A stretch of 64,000 bases of DNA from Dehalococcoidia bacterium (GTDB lineage: Bacteria > Chloroflexota > Dehalococcoidia > Bin125). Position numbers and translations under genes: made by a program. Below, in pieces: positions 44,418 to 53,454 of the stretch (position 1 is its first letter; each line of letters starts with the position of its first letter). The stretch spans positions 558,001 to 622,000 of the forward strand of contig JAJDTU010000005.1 of the NCBI GenBank assembly GCA_022826965.1, written 5' to 3'. The notes below the pieces were generated by a model. The model was not told the origin of the DNA. It did no database searches and was given only the letters and a program-made list of their open reading frames with translations.

Positions 44418-45767
44418 ATGCCCCAGTACCACATCTGGACCGTAGGCTGCCAGGTCAACACCGCCGATTCCGCCAAACTGGCGGCCGGCCTCCGACGCCT
44501 CGGCATGGACCCCACCGACCAGCCCCGAGACGCCGACCTCATCGTCCTCAACACCTGCGCCGTGCGTCAGCACGCCGAGGACAAGGCCCAGGCCAAGCTC
44601 GGTTCGCTCAAGCACCTCAAGCGCTCCAACCCCGACCTGCGTATCGCCGTCATGGGTTGCATGGTCGGACCGCACACCGCCCGTGGTGACGACGCCATCG
44701 TCAAGCGTTTCCCCTTCGTCGACACCTGGGCCCAGCCCCAGCGCTTTGACCAGGTCGTCAACCTGCTCGACTTGCCCGGGATGCTGGGCGTTCCGGAACC
44801 AGAAGACGACGGCGGCGAATTCTGGCCAGAGATCTTCCCTGATGAGACCCGTCCGGCCGCATTCGTCCCCGTCATCGAGGGCTGCGACAAGTTCTGCACC
44901 TACTGCATCGTCCCCCTCCGCCGCGGCCGCGAGCGTTCCCGTCCGATCGACGAGATCGCCCGCGAGGTCGAAGCCCACACGCAGCGAGGCGTCCACGAGG
45001 TCACCTTGCTCGGCCAGACCGTCGAGGCCTACGGCAAGGACCAACCCCCGGTCGCCGCCAACACCGATCACGCCGACCTCTCCGACCTCATGCGCGCAAT
45101 CCACTACCTGCCCGACCTTCACCGCATCCGCCAGCTCACCAGCTACCCGCCCGACATGACCGACCGCATCCTCGAAGGCATGGCCGAGCTGCCCAAGGTC
45201 TGCGAAGCGTTCTCCCTCCCTGTCCAGGCCGGCTCCGACGACGTCCTCACCAACATGCGCCGCGGTTACAGCGTCGCCCAGTTCCGCAACCGCGTCGACA
45301 AGGTGCGCTCGCTCTGGCCCGATGTCAGCATCTCCACCGACGTCATCGTCGGCTTCCCCGGCGAAACTGAGTCCGACTTCCAGGACACCTACGACCTGCT
45401 CGAAGAACTCCGCTTCGACAAGGTCCACGTCGCCGCCTATAGCCCCAGAACCGGCACCTTCGCCCAGCGCAACCAGCCCGACGACGTGCCCCACGAGGTC
45501 AAGATGGAGCGCCTCCACCGCGTCGAGGATCTGCAGCGCCAGATCTCGTTCGAGATCAACAACCGCTACCTGCTCGCCGATGTCGAAGTGCTCCTCGAAT
45601 CGACCAAGCCCTCGGACCTCGAAGGCATGGAGCGCCACACCGGCCGAACCCGAACCATGAAACTGGTCCACTTCGACGCGCCGATTGGCCAGCATCGCCC
45701 CGGCGACATGCTCACCGTCTCCGTCACCCGCGTCGGCGCTTGGAGCCTGCAGGGCCGGCCCGCCTGA
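44418..45767 (+). CDS. miaB: tRNA-2-methylthio-N6-dimethylallyladenosine synthase
   Basis: Radical-SAM methylthiotransferase acting on A37 of tRNAs that read UNN codons. 449 residues from ATG 44418. The three N-terminal cysteines are visible: C11 in WTVGCQVN, then NTCAVR and MGCM, which bind the auxiliary cluster. The radical-SAM motif is CDKFCTYC (about residue 157). A TRAM domain closes the protein (GRTRTMKLVHF...PGDMLTVSVTRV). It lies 50 nt after tRNA-Ser; nrtR follows after 27 nt. Confidence 0.94.
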   Translation: MPQYHIWTVGCQVNTADSAKLAAGLRRLGMDPTDQPRDADLIVLNTCAVRQHAEDKAQAKLGSLKHLKRSNPDLRIAVMGCMVGPHTARGDDAIVKRFPFVDTWAQPQRFDQVVNLLDLPGMLGVPEPEDDGGEFWPEIFPDETRPAAFVPVIEGCDKFCTYCIVPLRRGRERSRPIDEIAREVEAHTQRGVHEVTLLGQTVEAYGKDQPPVAANTDHADLSDLMRAIHYLPDLHRIRQLTSYPPDMTDRILEGMAELPKVCEAFSLPVQAGSDDVLTNMRRGYSVAQFRNRVDKVRSLWPDVSISTDVIVGFPGETESDFQDTYDLLEELRFDKVHVAAYSPRTGTFAQRNQPDDVPHEVKMERLHRVEDLQRQISFEINNRYLLADVEVLLESTKPSDLEGMERHTGRTRTMKLVHFDAPIGQHRPGDMLTVSVTRVGAWSLQGRPA

Positions 45768-45794
45768 GAGCGCCCAACAACGAAGCGCGAAACG

Positions 45795-46469
45795 ATGACC
45801 ATCGAGTCGGCACCAGCACCCCAAGCAACGGCCGCCGCAGCGCGCCGACCGTCGGTCGCCGTGTTGGTCGTCATCTTCACCGTCGTCGACAGCGCGCTCC
45901 AGGTGCTCTTGATTGAGCGCTCCGCACCGCCGGCCGAGGGTCATTGGGCAATCCCCGGCGGCGCGCTCCAGCACGGCGAGTCCCTCGATCAGGCCGCCGT
46001 CCGCAAGCTGGCCGAGGAGACCGGCGTCACCGACGTCTTCCTCGAACAGCTCTACACCTTCGCTGACCTCGACCCCGCATCCAACGACGGCAGCGTCGGC
46101 GTCGCCTGGTTCGCCCTCGTGGACCCGGCTCGCGTCCGACTGGCCCAGCGCACCGCCTGGCGCCCGGCCTGGTGGAGTCTCGACGACATCCCGCCACTCG
46201 CTTTCGACAACGAGCGCGTGATCGACGTGGCCCGCGATCGACTGATCAACAAGCTGCAGTACACCAACGCCGCCTACTCGCTCCTCCCCGAACACTTCAC
46301 CATGCGCGAGCTGCAGGAGGTCTACGAAGCGATCCTCGGTCGCCCGCTGGACAAGCGAAACTTCCGCCGCCGCCTGCTGGCCACCGACTTCATCGCAGCC
46401 ACTTCCGAGCAGCGCGCCGAAGGCCCGCATCGTCCGGCCCGCCTCTACCGGTTCACCAGTCGAAGCTGA
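45795..46469 (+). CDS. nrtR: NrtR-type Nudix-related NAD-biosynthesis regulator
   Basis: 224 residues: an N-terminal Nudix-like domain and a C-terminal winged helix (about residues 145-220: FTMRELQEVYEAILGRPL and NFRRRLLATDFI), the NrtR arrangement. The Nudix box reads GALQHGESLDQAAVRKLAEE, where the first Glu of the consensus REUxEE is Lys, which fits a sensor (ADP-ribose binding) rather than an active hydrolase. It lies directly upstream of nadA-nadB-nadC, with a palindromic site between. Known NrtR proteins repress such genes and are released by ADP-ribose. Confidence 0.88.
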   Translation: MTIESAPAPQATAAAARRPSVAVLVVIFTVVDSALQVLLIERSAPPAEGHWAIPGGALQHGESLDQAAVRKLAEETGVTDVFLEQLYTFADLDPASNDGSVGVAWFALVDPARVRLAQRTAWRPAWWSLDDIPPLAFDNERVIDVARDRLINKLQYTNAAYSLLPEHFTMRELQEVYEAILGRPLDKRNFRRRLLATDFIAATSEQRAEGPHRPARLYRFTSRS

Positions 46470-46556
46470 AAAGCAGCGACCGCCTTCGTTATGTCGAGAC
46501 GCCATTGCTCCACGTTTCGCAAAACCCTCTCTTGACAACCCCCATCCAGATTTGCA

Positions 46557-46592
46557 ACACTATTTGAGATTGATAGTGTCAACCTGACACTA
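46557..46592 (+). promoter_or_regulatory. Candidate NrtR operator with three half-sites
   Basis: A perfect palindrome tagtgtca-acc-tgacacta (46574-46592) sits 24 nt before the nadA ATG. Directly upstream, acactat (46557-46563) forms a second inverted pair with atagtgt (46573-46579). So three acacta-type half-sites lie in 36 nt. A ttgaca at 46532-46537 may be the -35 box; I see no strong -10, so the promoter is not defined. Confidence 0.7.
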
Positions 46593-46615
46593 AGTAACCG
46601 GTCTGAGAGCCCAAC

Positions 46616-47833
46616 ATGACTGAAGCCACCGTCGTCGAGACCGACTTCGTCCCCGAGATTCTCCCGCCCAACCTGCCCGACGAAGCCTGCGAGACCGACA
46701 TCGCAACCATCCCACTCGTCTCCGAGCCTCACCTGCGCGACTGGCAACCCGAAATCCCACAGGCATACCTGCAACTCTCGGGCGATGAACTGCGCGAGCG
46801 CATCCGCGCGGCGCGAGCCGAGCTGGGCGATCGCCTGCTGATCCTCGGCCACCACTACCAGCGCGACGACATCATCGAGTTCGCCGATTTCCGCGGCGAC
46901 TCGTTCAAGCTCGCCCAACAGGCCGCCGAGAACTCCGAGGCCGACTACATCGTCTTCTGCGGCGTCCACTTCATGGCCGAGAGCGCCGACATCCTCACCA
47001 CGCCCCAACAGACCGTGGTCCTCCCCAATCTCGCCGCCGGTTGCTCGATGGCCGACATGGCCCAGCCCGAGGATGTGTACGACGCCTGGGACGACCTCGG
47101 CGAAGTCGTCGACACCGACCGCGTCATCCCCATCACCTACATGAACTCCGCCGCCTCGCTCAAGTCGTTCGTCGGCAAGAACGGCGGCGCCGTCTGCACC
47201 TCGTCGAACGCCACCGCCGTACTCGAATGGGCCTTCCAACAGGGCGACCAGGTCCTCTTCTTCCCCGACCAGCACCTCGGCCGCAACACCGGCAAGCGCC
47301 TCGGCATCGACCCGAAGACCCAGACCGCCGTCTGGAGTCCCCGCAAGCTCAACGGCGGCCTCACCGAAGAGACAATCGAGCAGAGCAGGATCCTCCTCTG
47401 GCAAGGACACTGCTCGGTCCACATCCGCTTCCGCGTCGACCAGATCGAACGCGCCCGCGACGAACACCCCGGCGTGCGCGTCGTCGTCCACCCCGAATGC
47501 ACCCAGCAGGTCGTCGACGCCGCAGACGCCGACGGCTCAACCGAGTTCATCATCAACTACGTGCGCAACGGCCCGCCCGGCGTCTACGCGGTCGGTACCG
47601 AGATCAACCTCGTCCACCGTCTCAATGAAGAGGTCGCCCACGAAGGCAAGACCGCCTTCTGCCTCGACCCCGTCGTCTGCCCCTGCGCCACCATGTACCG
47701 CATCCACCCCGCCTACCTGGCCTGGGTGACCGAAGCGTTGGTCGAGGGACGGGTCGTCAACCCGATCGTCGTCGACGACGACACCCGCAAGTGGGCCCGC
47801 GTCGCCCTCGATCGCATGCTGGCTATCACCTAA
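46616..47833 (+). CDS. nadA: Quinolinate synthase
   Basis: [4Fe-4S] enzyme condensing iminoaspartate with dihydroxyacetone phosphate. 405 residues, with an N-terminal extension of about 60 residues compared with the short forms. Cluster-ligand regions are YIVFCGVHFMAES, a segment near TSSNATAVLEW (with AVCTSSNA), and LDPVVCPCATMYRI near the end. LILGHHYQRDDI is the conserved N-terminal substrate region. First gene of nadA-nadB-nadC. Confidence 0.94.
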   Translation: MTEATVVETDFVPEILPPNLPDEACETDIATIPLVSEPHLRDWQPEIPQAYLQLSGDELRERIRAARAELGDRLLILGHHYQRDDIIEFADFRGDSFKLAQQAAENSEADYIVFCGVHFMAESADILTTPQQTVVLPNLAAGCSMADMAQPEDVYDAWDDLGEVVDTDRVIPITYMNSAASLKSFVGKNGGAVCTSSNATAVLEWAFQQGDQVLFFPDQHLGRNTGKRLGIDPKTQTAVWSPRKLNGGLTEETIEQSRILLWQGHCSVHIRFRVDQIERARDEHPGVRVVVHPECTQQVVDAADADGSTEFIINYVRNGPPGVYAVGTEINLVHRLNEEVAHEGKTAFCLDPVVCPCATMYRIHPAYLAWVTEALVEGRVVNPIVVDDDTRKWARVALDRMLAIT

Positions 47834-47840
47834 TCCACAC

Positions 47841-49343
47841 ATGCGCGCGCCCAAGCACGTCCTCGTCATCGGCAGCGGACTGGCCGGCATCAACGCCGCC
47901 CTCCTGGCCTCCGACTTCGCCGACGTCACCCTGATCAGCAAGTCCTCGCTCGAGCAAACCAACACGCAGCGAGCCCAGGGTGGCATCGCAGCGGCGATCA
48001 CGTTGCTCGACGACCCCGAAATCCACGCCGCAGACACCATCCGCGCCGGCGCCGGACTCTGCGATCCCCTCGCCGTTGCAACCCTCACCAGCGAAGCCAG
48101 AGCGGCCATCGATCGCCTGGTCGGCCTCGGCGTGCAGTTCGACCAACGAACCGACGGCCACCCTGCCCTCGCCACCGAGGGTGCGCACTCAATTCCTCGC
48201 GTGCTCCACGCCGGCGGCGATCAAACCGGTCTGCACATCCAGTCCGCGCTGATCCAGCGGCTCGAGGAGGCCAGAGTCAATGTGCGCACGGGCCTGACGG
48301 TCGCAGACCTCGCCATCGACGCCGGGCGCTGCGTCGGTGCGGTCACGGACAAGCACGAGACGTTGCTGGCCGACGCCGTCCTGCTCGCGACCGGCGGCGC
48401 CGGCGCCCTCTATCGAACCACCACCAATCCCGCCAACGCAACCGCCGACGGTCTCGGCCTCGCCGCTCGTGCCGGCGCAGTCCTGCGCGATCCCGAGTTC
48501 GTCCAGTTTCATCCCACCGCCCTGGTCGGCGACGACAGCGCCTTCCTCATTTCCGAAGCGCTCCGCGGCGAGGGCGCAGTCCTCCTCGACGCCAACCGCA
48601 ACCGCTTCATGCCCGCCGTCCACCCGGACGCAGAGCTCGCTCCCAGATCGGTCGTCGCCCGCGCAATCACCGAGTCGATGCGCGCCCACGACTCGGACCA
48701 CGTCTGGCTCGACATCTCCCATCTCGACGCCGACTACCTGCAGCAACGATTCCCGGGCGTCTACCGAGGCGCCCTCGAGCGGGGACACGACATCACCGGC
48801 GGTCCGATTCCCGTCGCGCCGGCCGCCCACTATCACATGGGCGGCGTCTACACCGACGTCGACGGCCGCACCACCGTCCGCGGGCTCTACGCCGCCGGCG
48901 AATGCGCCTCAACCGGCGCGCACGGGGCAAACCGCGTCGCATCCAATTCGCTGCTTGAGGCCGCAGTGTTCTCGGCCCGCGCCGTCAACGCGATCCGCAA
49001 TCACTCCGCACCAGCCGACCAACCGACTGGCGTCGTTCGTTCCTTGAGGTTGCACCCCCACTGCAGCGCCCCGACATTCAAATCGCTGCGCGCCGCGATG
49101 AACCAGCACGTCGGCATCACTCGTGACGCCCACGGCCTGAAATCCGTGCTCTCCCAGTTCGACGAATGGTCGGGAACCAGCTCAAGCGATCCCTCTCTGG
49201 CACTCGCCACGTTGAGCGCCCGTCTGATCACCGAAGCCGCGCTCCAACGAACCGAGTCCCGCGGCTCCCACATCCGGCTCGACTATCCCGACGTCGATCC
49301 GGCCTGGCAGCGAAGCAGCCTCTGGCAACTGGCCCGAGAATGA
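47841..49343 (+). CDS. nadB: L-aspartate oxidase
   Basis: FAD enzyme giving iminoaspartate to NadA. 500 residues, 7 nt after nadA. Rossmann motif GSGLAGINAALLAS, flavin-region NTQRAQGGIAAAI, substrate-loop HYHMGGVYTDVDGRTTV and GLYAAGECASTGAHGANR are those of the NadB/SdhA family. The C-terminal helical domain is shorter than in E. coli. Overlaps nadC by 4 nt. Confidence 0.95.
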   Translation: MRAPKHVLVIGSGLAGINAALLASDFADVTLISKSSLEQTNTQRAQGGIAAAITLLDDPEIHAADTIRAGAGLCDPLAVATLTSEARAAIDRLVGLGVQFDQRTDGHPALATEGAHSIPRVLHAGGDQTGLHIQSALIQRLEEARVNVRTGLTVADLAIDAGRCVGAVTDKHETLLADAVLLATGGAGALYRTTTNPANATADGLGLAARAGAVLRDPEFVQFHPTALVGDDSAFLISEALRGEGAVLLDANRNRFMPAVHPDAELAPRSVVARAITESMRAHDSDHVWLDISHLDADYLQQRFPGVYRGALERGHDITGGPIPVAPAAHYHMGGVYTDVDGRTTVRGLYAAGECASTGAHGANRVASNSLLEAAVFSARAVNAIRNHSAPADQPTGVVRSLRLHPHCSAPTFKSLRAAMNQHVGITRDAHGLKSVLSQFDEWSGTSSSDPSLALATLSARLITEAALQRTESRGSHIRLDYPDVDPAWQRSSLWQLARE

Positions 49344-50203
49344 CCGCGCTTGACCTCAACGTCGTGCAACGCCTCGTTGACGCTTCCCTCGCCGAGGACC
49401 GCGCCGACCTCGATCTCACCACCGGTTCGCTGAGCAAGTACATCGACTGGCGCCAGGGCAACGCCCAACTCGCCGCTCGCGCAGACGGCACCATCTGCGG
49501 ACTCGATTTCGCCCTCGCCGCCTTCGCCGCGCTCGACCCCGACGTCCGCTTCCTCCCCGAAGTCAGCGACGGCGACCACGTCTCCGCCGGCCAGACCATC
49601 GCCGTCGTCGGCGGTCAACTCGACCCGCTCCTGCGCGCCGAGCGCACCGCGCTCAACTGGTTGCAACGACTGAGCGGCGCAGCGACCATCACGGCTCGCG
49701 CCGTCGCCGCTGCCGGTACCCGCACCAGGATCCTCGATACCCGCAAGACCACGCCCGGCCTGCGCGCCGCCGAGCGCTACGCCGTCCGCTGCGGCGGCGG
49801 TCTCAACCACCGCGACTCGCTCGCCTCCGGGGTCCTCATCAAGGACAACCACATCGCCGCTGTTCGCCTCGCCGGCGGAACCCTCGGTGACGCCGTCCGC
49901 ACCGCGATCGCGCACGTCGGACCCGCCACCGGCGTAGAGGTCGAAGTGACCAACCTCGACGAGGCCCGTGAGGCGCTCGACGCCGGAGCCGGCGCCCTCC
50001 TGCTCGACAACTTCGCGCTCGACGATCTCTCCCCCGCGGTCGAAGTCGCACGCGTCTACAACGCCAAAACCGAAGCCAGCGGCGGAATCACCATCGAGCA
50101 AATCCCCGACATCGCCCGAGCCGGAGTCGACTTCATCTCCCTCGGAGCCCTGACCCACTCCGCCCCCGCCCTCGACATCGCCCTCGACATCGACGCCGGC
50201 TAG
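49340..50203 (+). CDS. nadC: Nicotinate-nucleotide pyrophosphorylase (carboxylating)
   Basis: Converts quinolinate to nicotinate mononucleotide. ATG 49340 overlaps the nadB stop; 287 residues. Signatures: ERTALNWLQRLSGAATIT, ILDTRKTTPGLRAAERYAV with the active-site Lys/Arg set, and FISLGALTHSAPALDIAL at the C-terminus. Longer upstream readings are the nadB shadow. Completes the de novo NAD block. Confidence 0.95.
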   Translation: MTALDLNVVQRLVDASLAEDRADLDLTTGSLSKYIDWRQGNAQLAARADGTICGLDFALAAFAALDPDVRFLPEVSDGDHVSAGQTIAVVGGQLDPLLRAERTALNWLQRLSGAATITARAVAAAGTRTRILDTRKTTPGLRAAERYAVRCGGGLNHRDSLASGVLIKDNHIAAVRLAGGTLGDAVRTAIAHVGPATGVEVEVTNLDEAREALDAGAGALLLDNFALDDLSPAVEVARVYNAKTEASGGITIEQIPDIARAGVDFISLGALTHSAPALDIALDIDAG

Positions 50204-50209
50204 TTGGGC

Positions 50210-50674
50210 TCACGCCCGCCGCGGACGCTCCAGATCACCCGAATCAATCACGATCGTGAACGGCCCGTCGTTCACCAGCTCCACCGACATCATCGCTCCG
50301 AACACGCCCGTTTCGACCGGAACGCCCTGCTGGCGCAACGCCTCGGCGAAGTAATCGCACAGCGGCTCGGCCACTTCAGGTCGGGCCGCCGCCGTGAACC
50401 CCGGCCGCCGACCCTTGCGCACATCGGCATGCAGCGTGAACTGGCTGACCACCAGCGCCGAGCCGCGTATGTCGACCACGCTCTCGTTGAACCGACCCTC
50501 AGCGTTGGAAAAGATTCGCAGACCCGCGACCTTGGCCGCCAGTGCGTCGGCCTGCGACTCCGTGTCGCCCTCGGCCACACCGACCAGGATCAACAATCCG
50601 GAACCGATCGCGCCGACAACGTCCGCTTCGACCGTCACGGACGCGCGCGTCACGCGCTGCAGCACGACCCTCAT
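50210..50674 (-). CDS. dtd: D-aminoacyl-tRNA deacylase
   Basis: Removes D-amino acids (and glycine from tRNA-Ala) from tRNA. 154 residues, standard length. [17 protein letters not shown] carries the SQxT motif and [16 protein letters not shown] the cross-subunit GxFGAxMxVxLxNDGP motif. Converges with nadC, 6 nt apart. Confidence 0.94.
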   Translation of the reverse strand: MRVVLQRVTRASVTVEADVVGAIGSGLLILVGVAEGDTESQADALAAKVAGLRIFSNAEGRFNESVVDIRGSALVVSQFTLHADVRKGRRPGFTAAARPEVAEPLCDYFAEALRQQGVPVETGVFGAMMSVELVNDGPFTIVIDSGDLERPRRA

Positions 50675-50698
50675 GGCGACCCGAGCCTAACCTCGCCA

Positions 50699-50728
50699 CA
50701 AAGTCGCCCCCGCGCAGGCGGGGGCGCT
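50699..50728. repeat. Family A repeat
   Basis: aaagtcgcccccgcgcaggc plus gggggcg, squeezed between the dtd start and the stop of the zinc-ribbon gene. Confidence 0.85.
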
Positions 50729-50729
50729 G

Positions 50730-51035
50730 CTACTCGGCGGTGGCCGCCGACGTCTCGCGTTCGCTGGAACCGGTCCCGTTCGGCGACTCAGCCTCGCCTT
50801 CGGAACCGCCCTCGCCCTCATCCGCACGATCCTCGTCGCGGCGCGACTTCCAGTTGCTCTTCTTGCTGTCGGTCGAGTACCAGCCCGAGCCCTTGAACAC
50901 GATCGCCGGCGCACTCGGAATGCGCTGCAGCGTGTGCTCGCACTCCGAGCACGGTTGTTGCGCCGGAGCGCTCCAGCCTTCCAGCTTCTCGACCGTGTGG
51001 CCGCACTCGAAACACTCATACACGTAGCGGGGCAC
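50730..51035 (-). CDS. FmdB-family zinc-ribbon protein
   Basis: 101 residues from GTG 51035, with ggaggaa upstream. The N-terminal zinc ribbon has YECFECGHTVEKLEGWS and CSEC pairs (two CxxC), then a KGSGWYSTDSKKSN segment shared by FmdB putative regulators. The last 40 residues are acidic and low-complexity. Divergent from rpsB; the 158-bp interval (51036-51193) must contain both promoters, with a tatact at 51120-51125 as a possible rpsB -10 box. Confidence 0.85.
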   Translation of the reverse strand: MPRYVYECFECGHTVEKLEGWSAPAQQPCSECEHTLQRIPSAPAIVFKGSGWYSTDSKKSNWKSRRDEDRADEGEGGSEGEAESPNGTGSSERETSAATAE

Positions 51036-51193
51036 GTACTTCCTCCGCGAAGAACAGCAGACAACACCACGTAAGCTATCACGAAGCCTCATTCAGTGCG
51101 CGTATCCCGGCCACACGCCTATACTCGATCCACAGACCCGCCATATGGGGCGGCTTCGGCGTGAGCGAACGCCTGATTCTTCTGAGGAGCGGG

Positions 51194-51949
51194 ATGACGT
51201 CAACGATCTCAATGCGCGACCTCCTGGAGGCCGGAGTCCACTTCGGCCACCAGACCGGACGCTGGAATCCAAAAATGGCGCCCTACATCTACGGCGCGCG
51301 CAACGGGGTCCACATCCTTGACCTCGCCCAGACCGTCACCAGGCTGCAGGATGCCACCGAGTTCGTCCAGGAACTCTCCTCCTCCGGCCAACAGATCCTC
51401 TTCGTCGGCACCAAGCGTCAGGCCCAGGATGTCATCCGCAACGAGGCCGACCGGGCCAACATGCCCTACGTCGTCACTCGCTGGCTCGGCGGAACGCTGA
51501 CCAACTTCCAGACCATCCGTCTGCGCGTCGACTACATGATCGAGCTCGAACGCCGCGAAGAGGCCGGCCAGCTCGATCTGCTGCCCAAGAAGGAAGCGCT
51601 CAAGCTGCGCGACAAGCTCACACGGCTGCATCGTTACCTCCGCGGCCTGCGCGACATGACCTCGCTCCCCGGCGCACTCTTCGTCGTCGACGTCCCCCGC
51701 GAGCACATCGCCATCGCCGAGGCCCGCCGTCTGCAGATCCCGATCATCGCCGTCTGCGACACCAACTCCGACCCCAACCTGATCGACTTCCCCATCCCGT
51801 CCAACGACGACGCGATCCGCGCCGTCAGGCTGCTCACCGCGCAGATCGCCGACGCCTGCCAGGCCGGAGGCATGATGCGTCAGAGCGCTGTCGAGGGCGA
51901 TGACACCTACGAGGACGTCCCAGCCGCGGAGCCCGTCCCCGCAGACTGA
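51194..51949 (+). CDS. rpsB: 30S ribosomal protein S2
   Basis: 251 residues from ATG 51194 (gaggag 4 nt upstream). LLEAGVHFGHQTGRWNPKM and the later IPIIAVCDTNSDPNLIDFPI are diagnostic. The C-terminus carries an acidic tail. Leads the rpsB-tsf-pyrH-frr operon. Confidence 0.97.
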   Translation: MTSTISMRDLLEAGVHFGHQTGRWNPKMAPYIYGARNGVHILDLAQTVTRLQDATEFVQELSSSGQQILFVGTKRQAQDVIRNEADRANMPYVVTRWLGGTLTNFQTIRLRVDYMIELERREEAGQLDLLPKKEALKLRDKLTRLHRYLRGLRDMTSLPGALFVVDVPREHIAIAEARRLQIPIIAVCDTNSDPNLIDFPIPSNDDAIRAVRLLTAQIADACQAGGMMRQSAVEGDDTYEDVPAAEPVPAD

Positions 51950-52010
51950 CCGGCTCGTCGCATCTTGCCAACCAACCACTGCCCGACCAACCATCAGAGG
52001 AGCAACCAAC

Positions 52011-52505
52011 GTGCCCGTAACGATTGATCAGATCAAGGAACTCCGCGCCGAGACCGGCGCAGGTGTCATGGACTGCCGCCAGGCCCTCACCGAATCCAAC
52101 GGCGACATGGATCAGGCCCGCCTCGTCCTGCGCGAGAAGGGCATCGCCACCGCCAGCAAGCGCGCGGACAGGGCGACCGGCCAGGGACTCATCCACAGCT
52201 ACATCCACGGCGGCCGCATCGGCGTCCTCGTCGACCTCCGCTGCGAGACCGACTTCGTCGCCAAGACCGAACCGTTCCAGGATCTCGCCCACGACATCGC
52301 CATGCAGATCGCCTCAATGAATCCCGCCGCCGTCTCCGCCGATGACATCCCCGACGACGCCGACCCCGAGGCCGTCGCCCTGCTCGACCAGGAGTTCATC
52401 AAGGACGCCTCCCAGACCATCGCCGACCGCATCAACGACGTCATCGCCTCAATCGGAGAACGAATCGAAGTCGCCCGCTTCACCCGCTACGAAATGGGCG
52501 AGTAG
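52011..52505 (+). CDS. tsf: Elongation factor Ts, short form
   Basis: 164 residues from GTG 52011 with agaggag upstream. UBA domain (IKELRAETGAGVMDCRQAL) and one dimerisation core (IGVLVDLRCETDFVAKTEPF) with the TDFVA motif that contacts EF-Tu. Only one core subdomain is present, so it is much shorter than the E. coli protein (about 280) and nearer to the short forms of Thermus and Chloroflexus type. Confidence 0.95.
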   Translation: MPVTIDQIKELRAETGAGVMDCRQALTESNGDMDQARLVLREKGIATASKRADRATGQGLIHSYIHGGRIGVLVDLRCETDFVAKTEPFQDLAHDIAMQIASMNPAAVSADDIPDDADPEAVALLDQEFIKDASQTIADRINDVIASIGERIEVARFTRYEMGE

Positions 52506-52520
52506 CCGGCCGATCACGGC

Positions 52521-52645
52521 GCTCCCCTCCCCTCCCGCTCCACAGGGCGGGACGCCGAAAGCGAAGTGAGCGGGTAGCCAGCGGTTCGAAGCGATCCCCT
52601 CTCCCCCCGCTCCGCGGGGGGAGATGCCGAAGGCAGAGGGGGGCA
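52521..52645. repeat. Two family B repeats inside the tsf-pyrH interval
   Basis: A degenerate copy (52521-52576, ending gccgaaagcgaagtgagcgg) and a consensus copy (52596-52645). The second ends 20 nt before the pyrH GTG, so it is inside the operon leader for pyrH and would be transcribed as a hairpin. Confidence 0.85.
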
Positions 52646-52664
52646 AGCGAAGGCCACGCGACGA

Positions 52665-53423
52665 GTGAACGAACAGCCGAACCCTCCCCGCGTCGTCCTC
52701 AAGGTCTCCGGAGAATCCCTCCAGGGCCAGCGCGACTCCGGCATCGACTCCGCCGCGCTCAACGACATCGCACGCCAGATCGTTGAATGCCGCAACCGCG
52801 GCGTCGAAATCGGCGTGGTCGTGGGCGGCGGCAATCTCTTCCGCGGCAGGCTCGCGAGCCAACTCGGCATGGCCGAAGCCACCGCCCACTACGCCGGCAT
52901 GCTCGCCACCATCATCAATGGACTCGCCCTCCAGGACGCCATCGAAGCCGCCGGCGGCGAGGTCCGCACCATGTCCGCACTGCAGGTCAGACAGGTCTCC
53001 GAAATCTTCATCCGCCGACGCGCCCTCCGACACCTCGAGAAAGGTCGAATCGTGCTCTGCGTCGGTGGCACCGGCAATCCCTACGTCACCACCGACACCG
53101 CCGCCGCCCTGCGCGGAATCGAGCTCGACGCCGACCAGCTCCTGATGGGCAAGCACGGCACCGACGGCGTCTACACCGCCGATCCGGCCACGCACCCCGA
53201 CGCCCGGCGCTACGCCCGCCTCAACTATCGCGAGGCCTTGCAGCAAAATCTCGGCGTCCTCATGGACGCCTCCGCCCTCGCGCTCTGCGAGGAGCATTCC
53301 CTGCCAATCATCGTGTTCAACATCGAAGCTCCTGACGCTATCGTGAGCACTGTGATCGACGGCCCCAATCTGGAGCAGGCCGGCACCCGCGTCGATCACG
53401 GAGACACGCTGCTCGCCGGCTGA
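52665..53423 (+). CDS. pyrH: UMP kinase
   Basis: 252 residues. Amino-acid-kinase fold: VVLKVSGESLQG at the N-terminus, GVVVGGGNLFRG, and MGKHGTDGVYTADPATHP for nucleotide binding. Phosphorylates UMP. GTG 52665 start; no strong Shine-Dalgarno because the repeat occupies the leader. Confidence 0.96.
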   Translation: MNEQPNPPRVVLKVSGESLQGQRDSGIDSAALNDIARQIVECRNRGVEIGVVVGGGNLFRGRLASQLGMAEATAHYAGMLATIINGLALQDAIEAAGGEVRTMSALQVRQVSEIFIRRRALRHLEKGRIVLCVGGTGNPYVTTDTAAALRGIELDADQLLMGKHGTDGVYTADPATHPDARRYARLNYREALQQNLGVLMDASALALCEEHSLPIIVFNIEAPDAIVSTVIDGPNLEQAGTRVDHGDTLLAG

Positions 53424-53454
53424 CCACGACTCCCGCCCCAGTCAGGAGCACGAC

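Noticed and set aside
44355-46538. 727-residue frame antisense to miaB and nrtR
   Set aside because: Opposite two well-identified genes. Composition is the reverse-complement pattern of high-GC codons.
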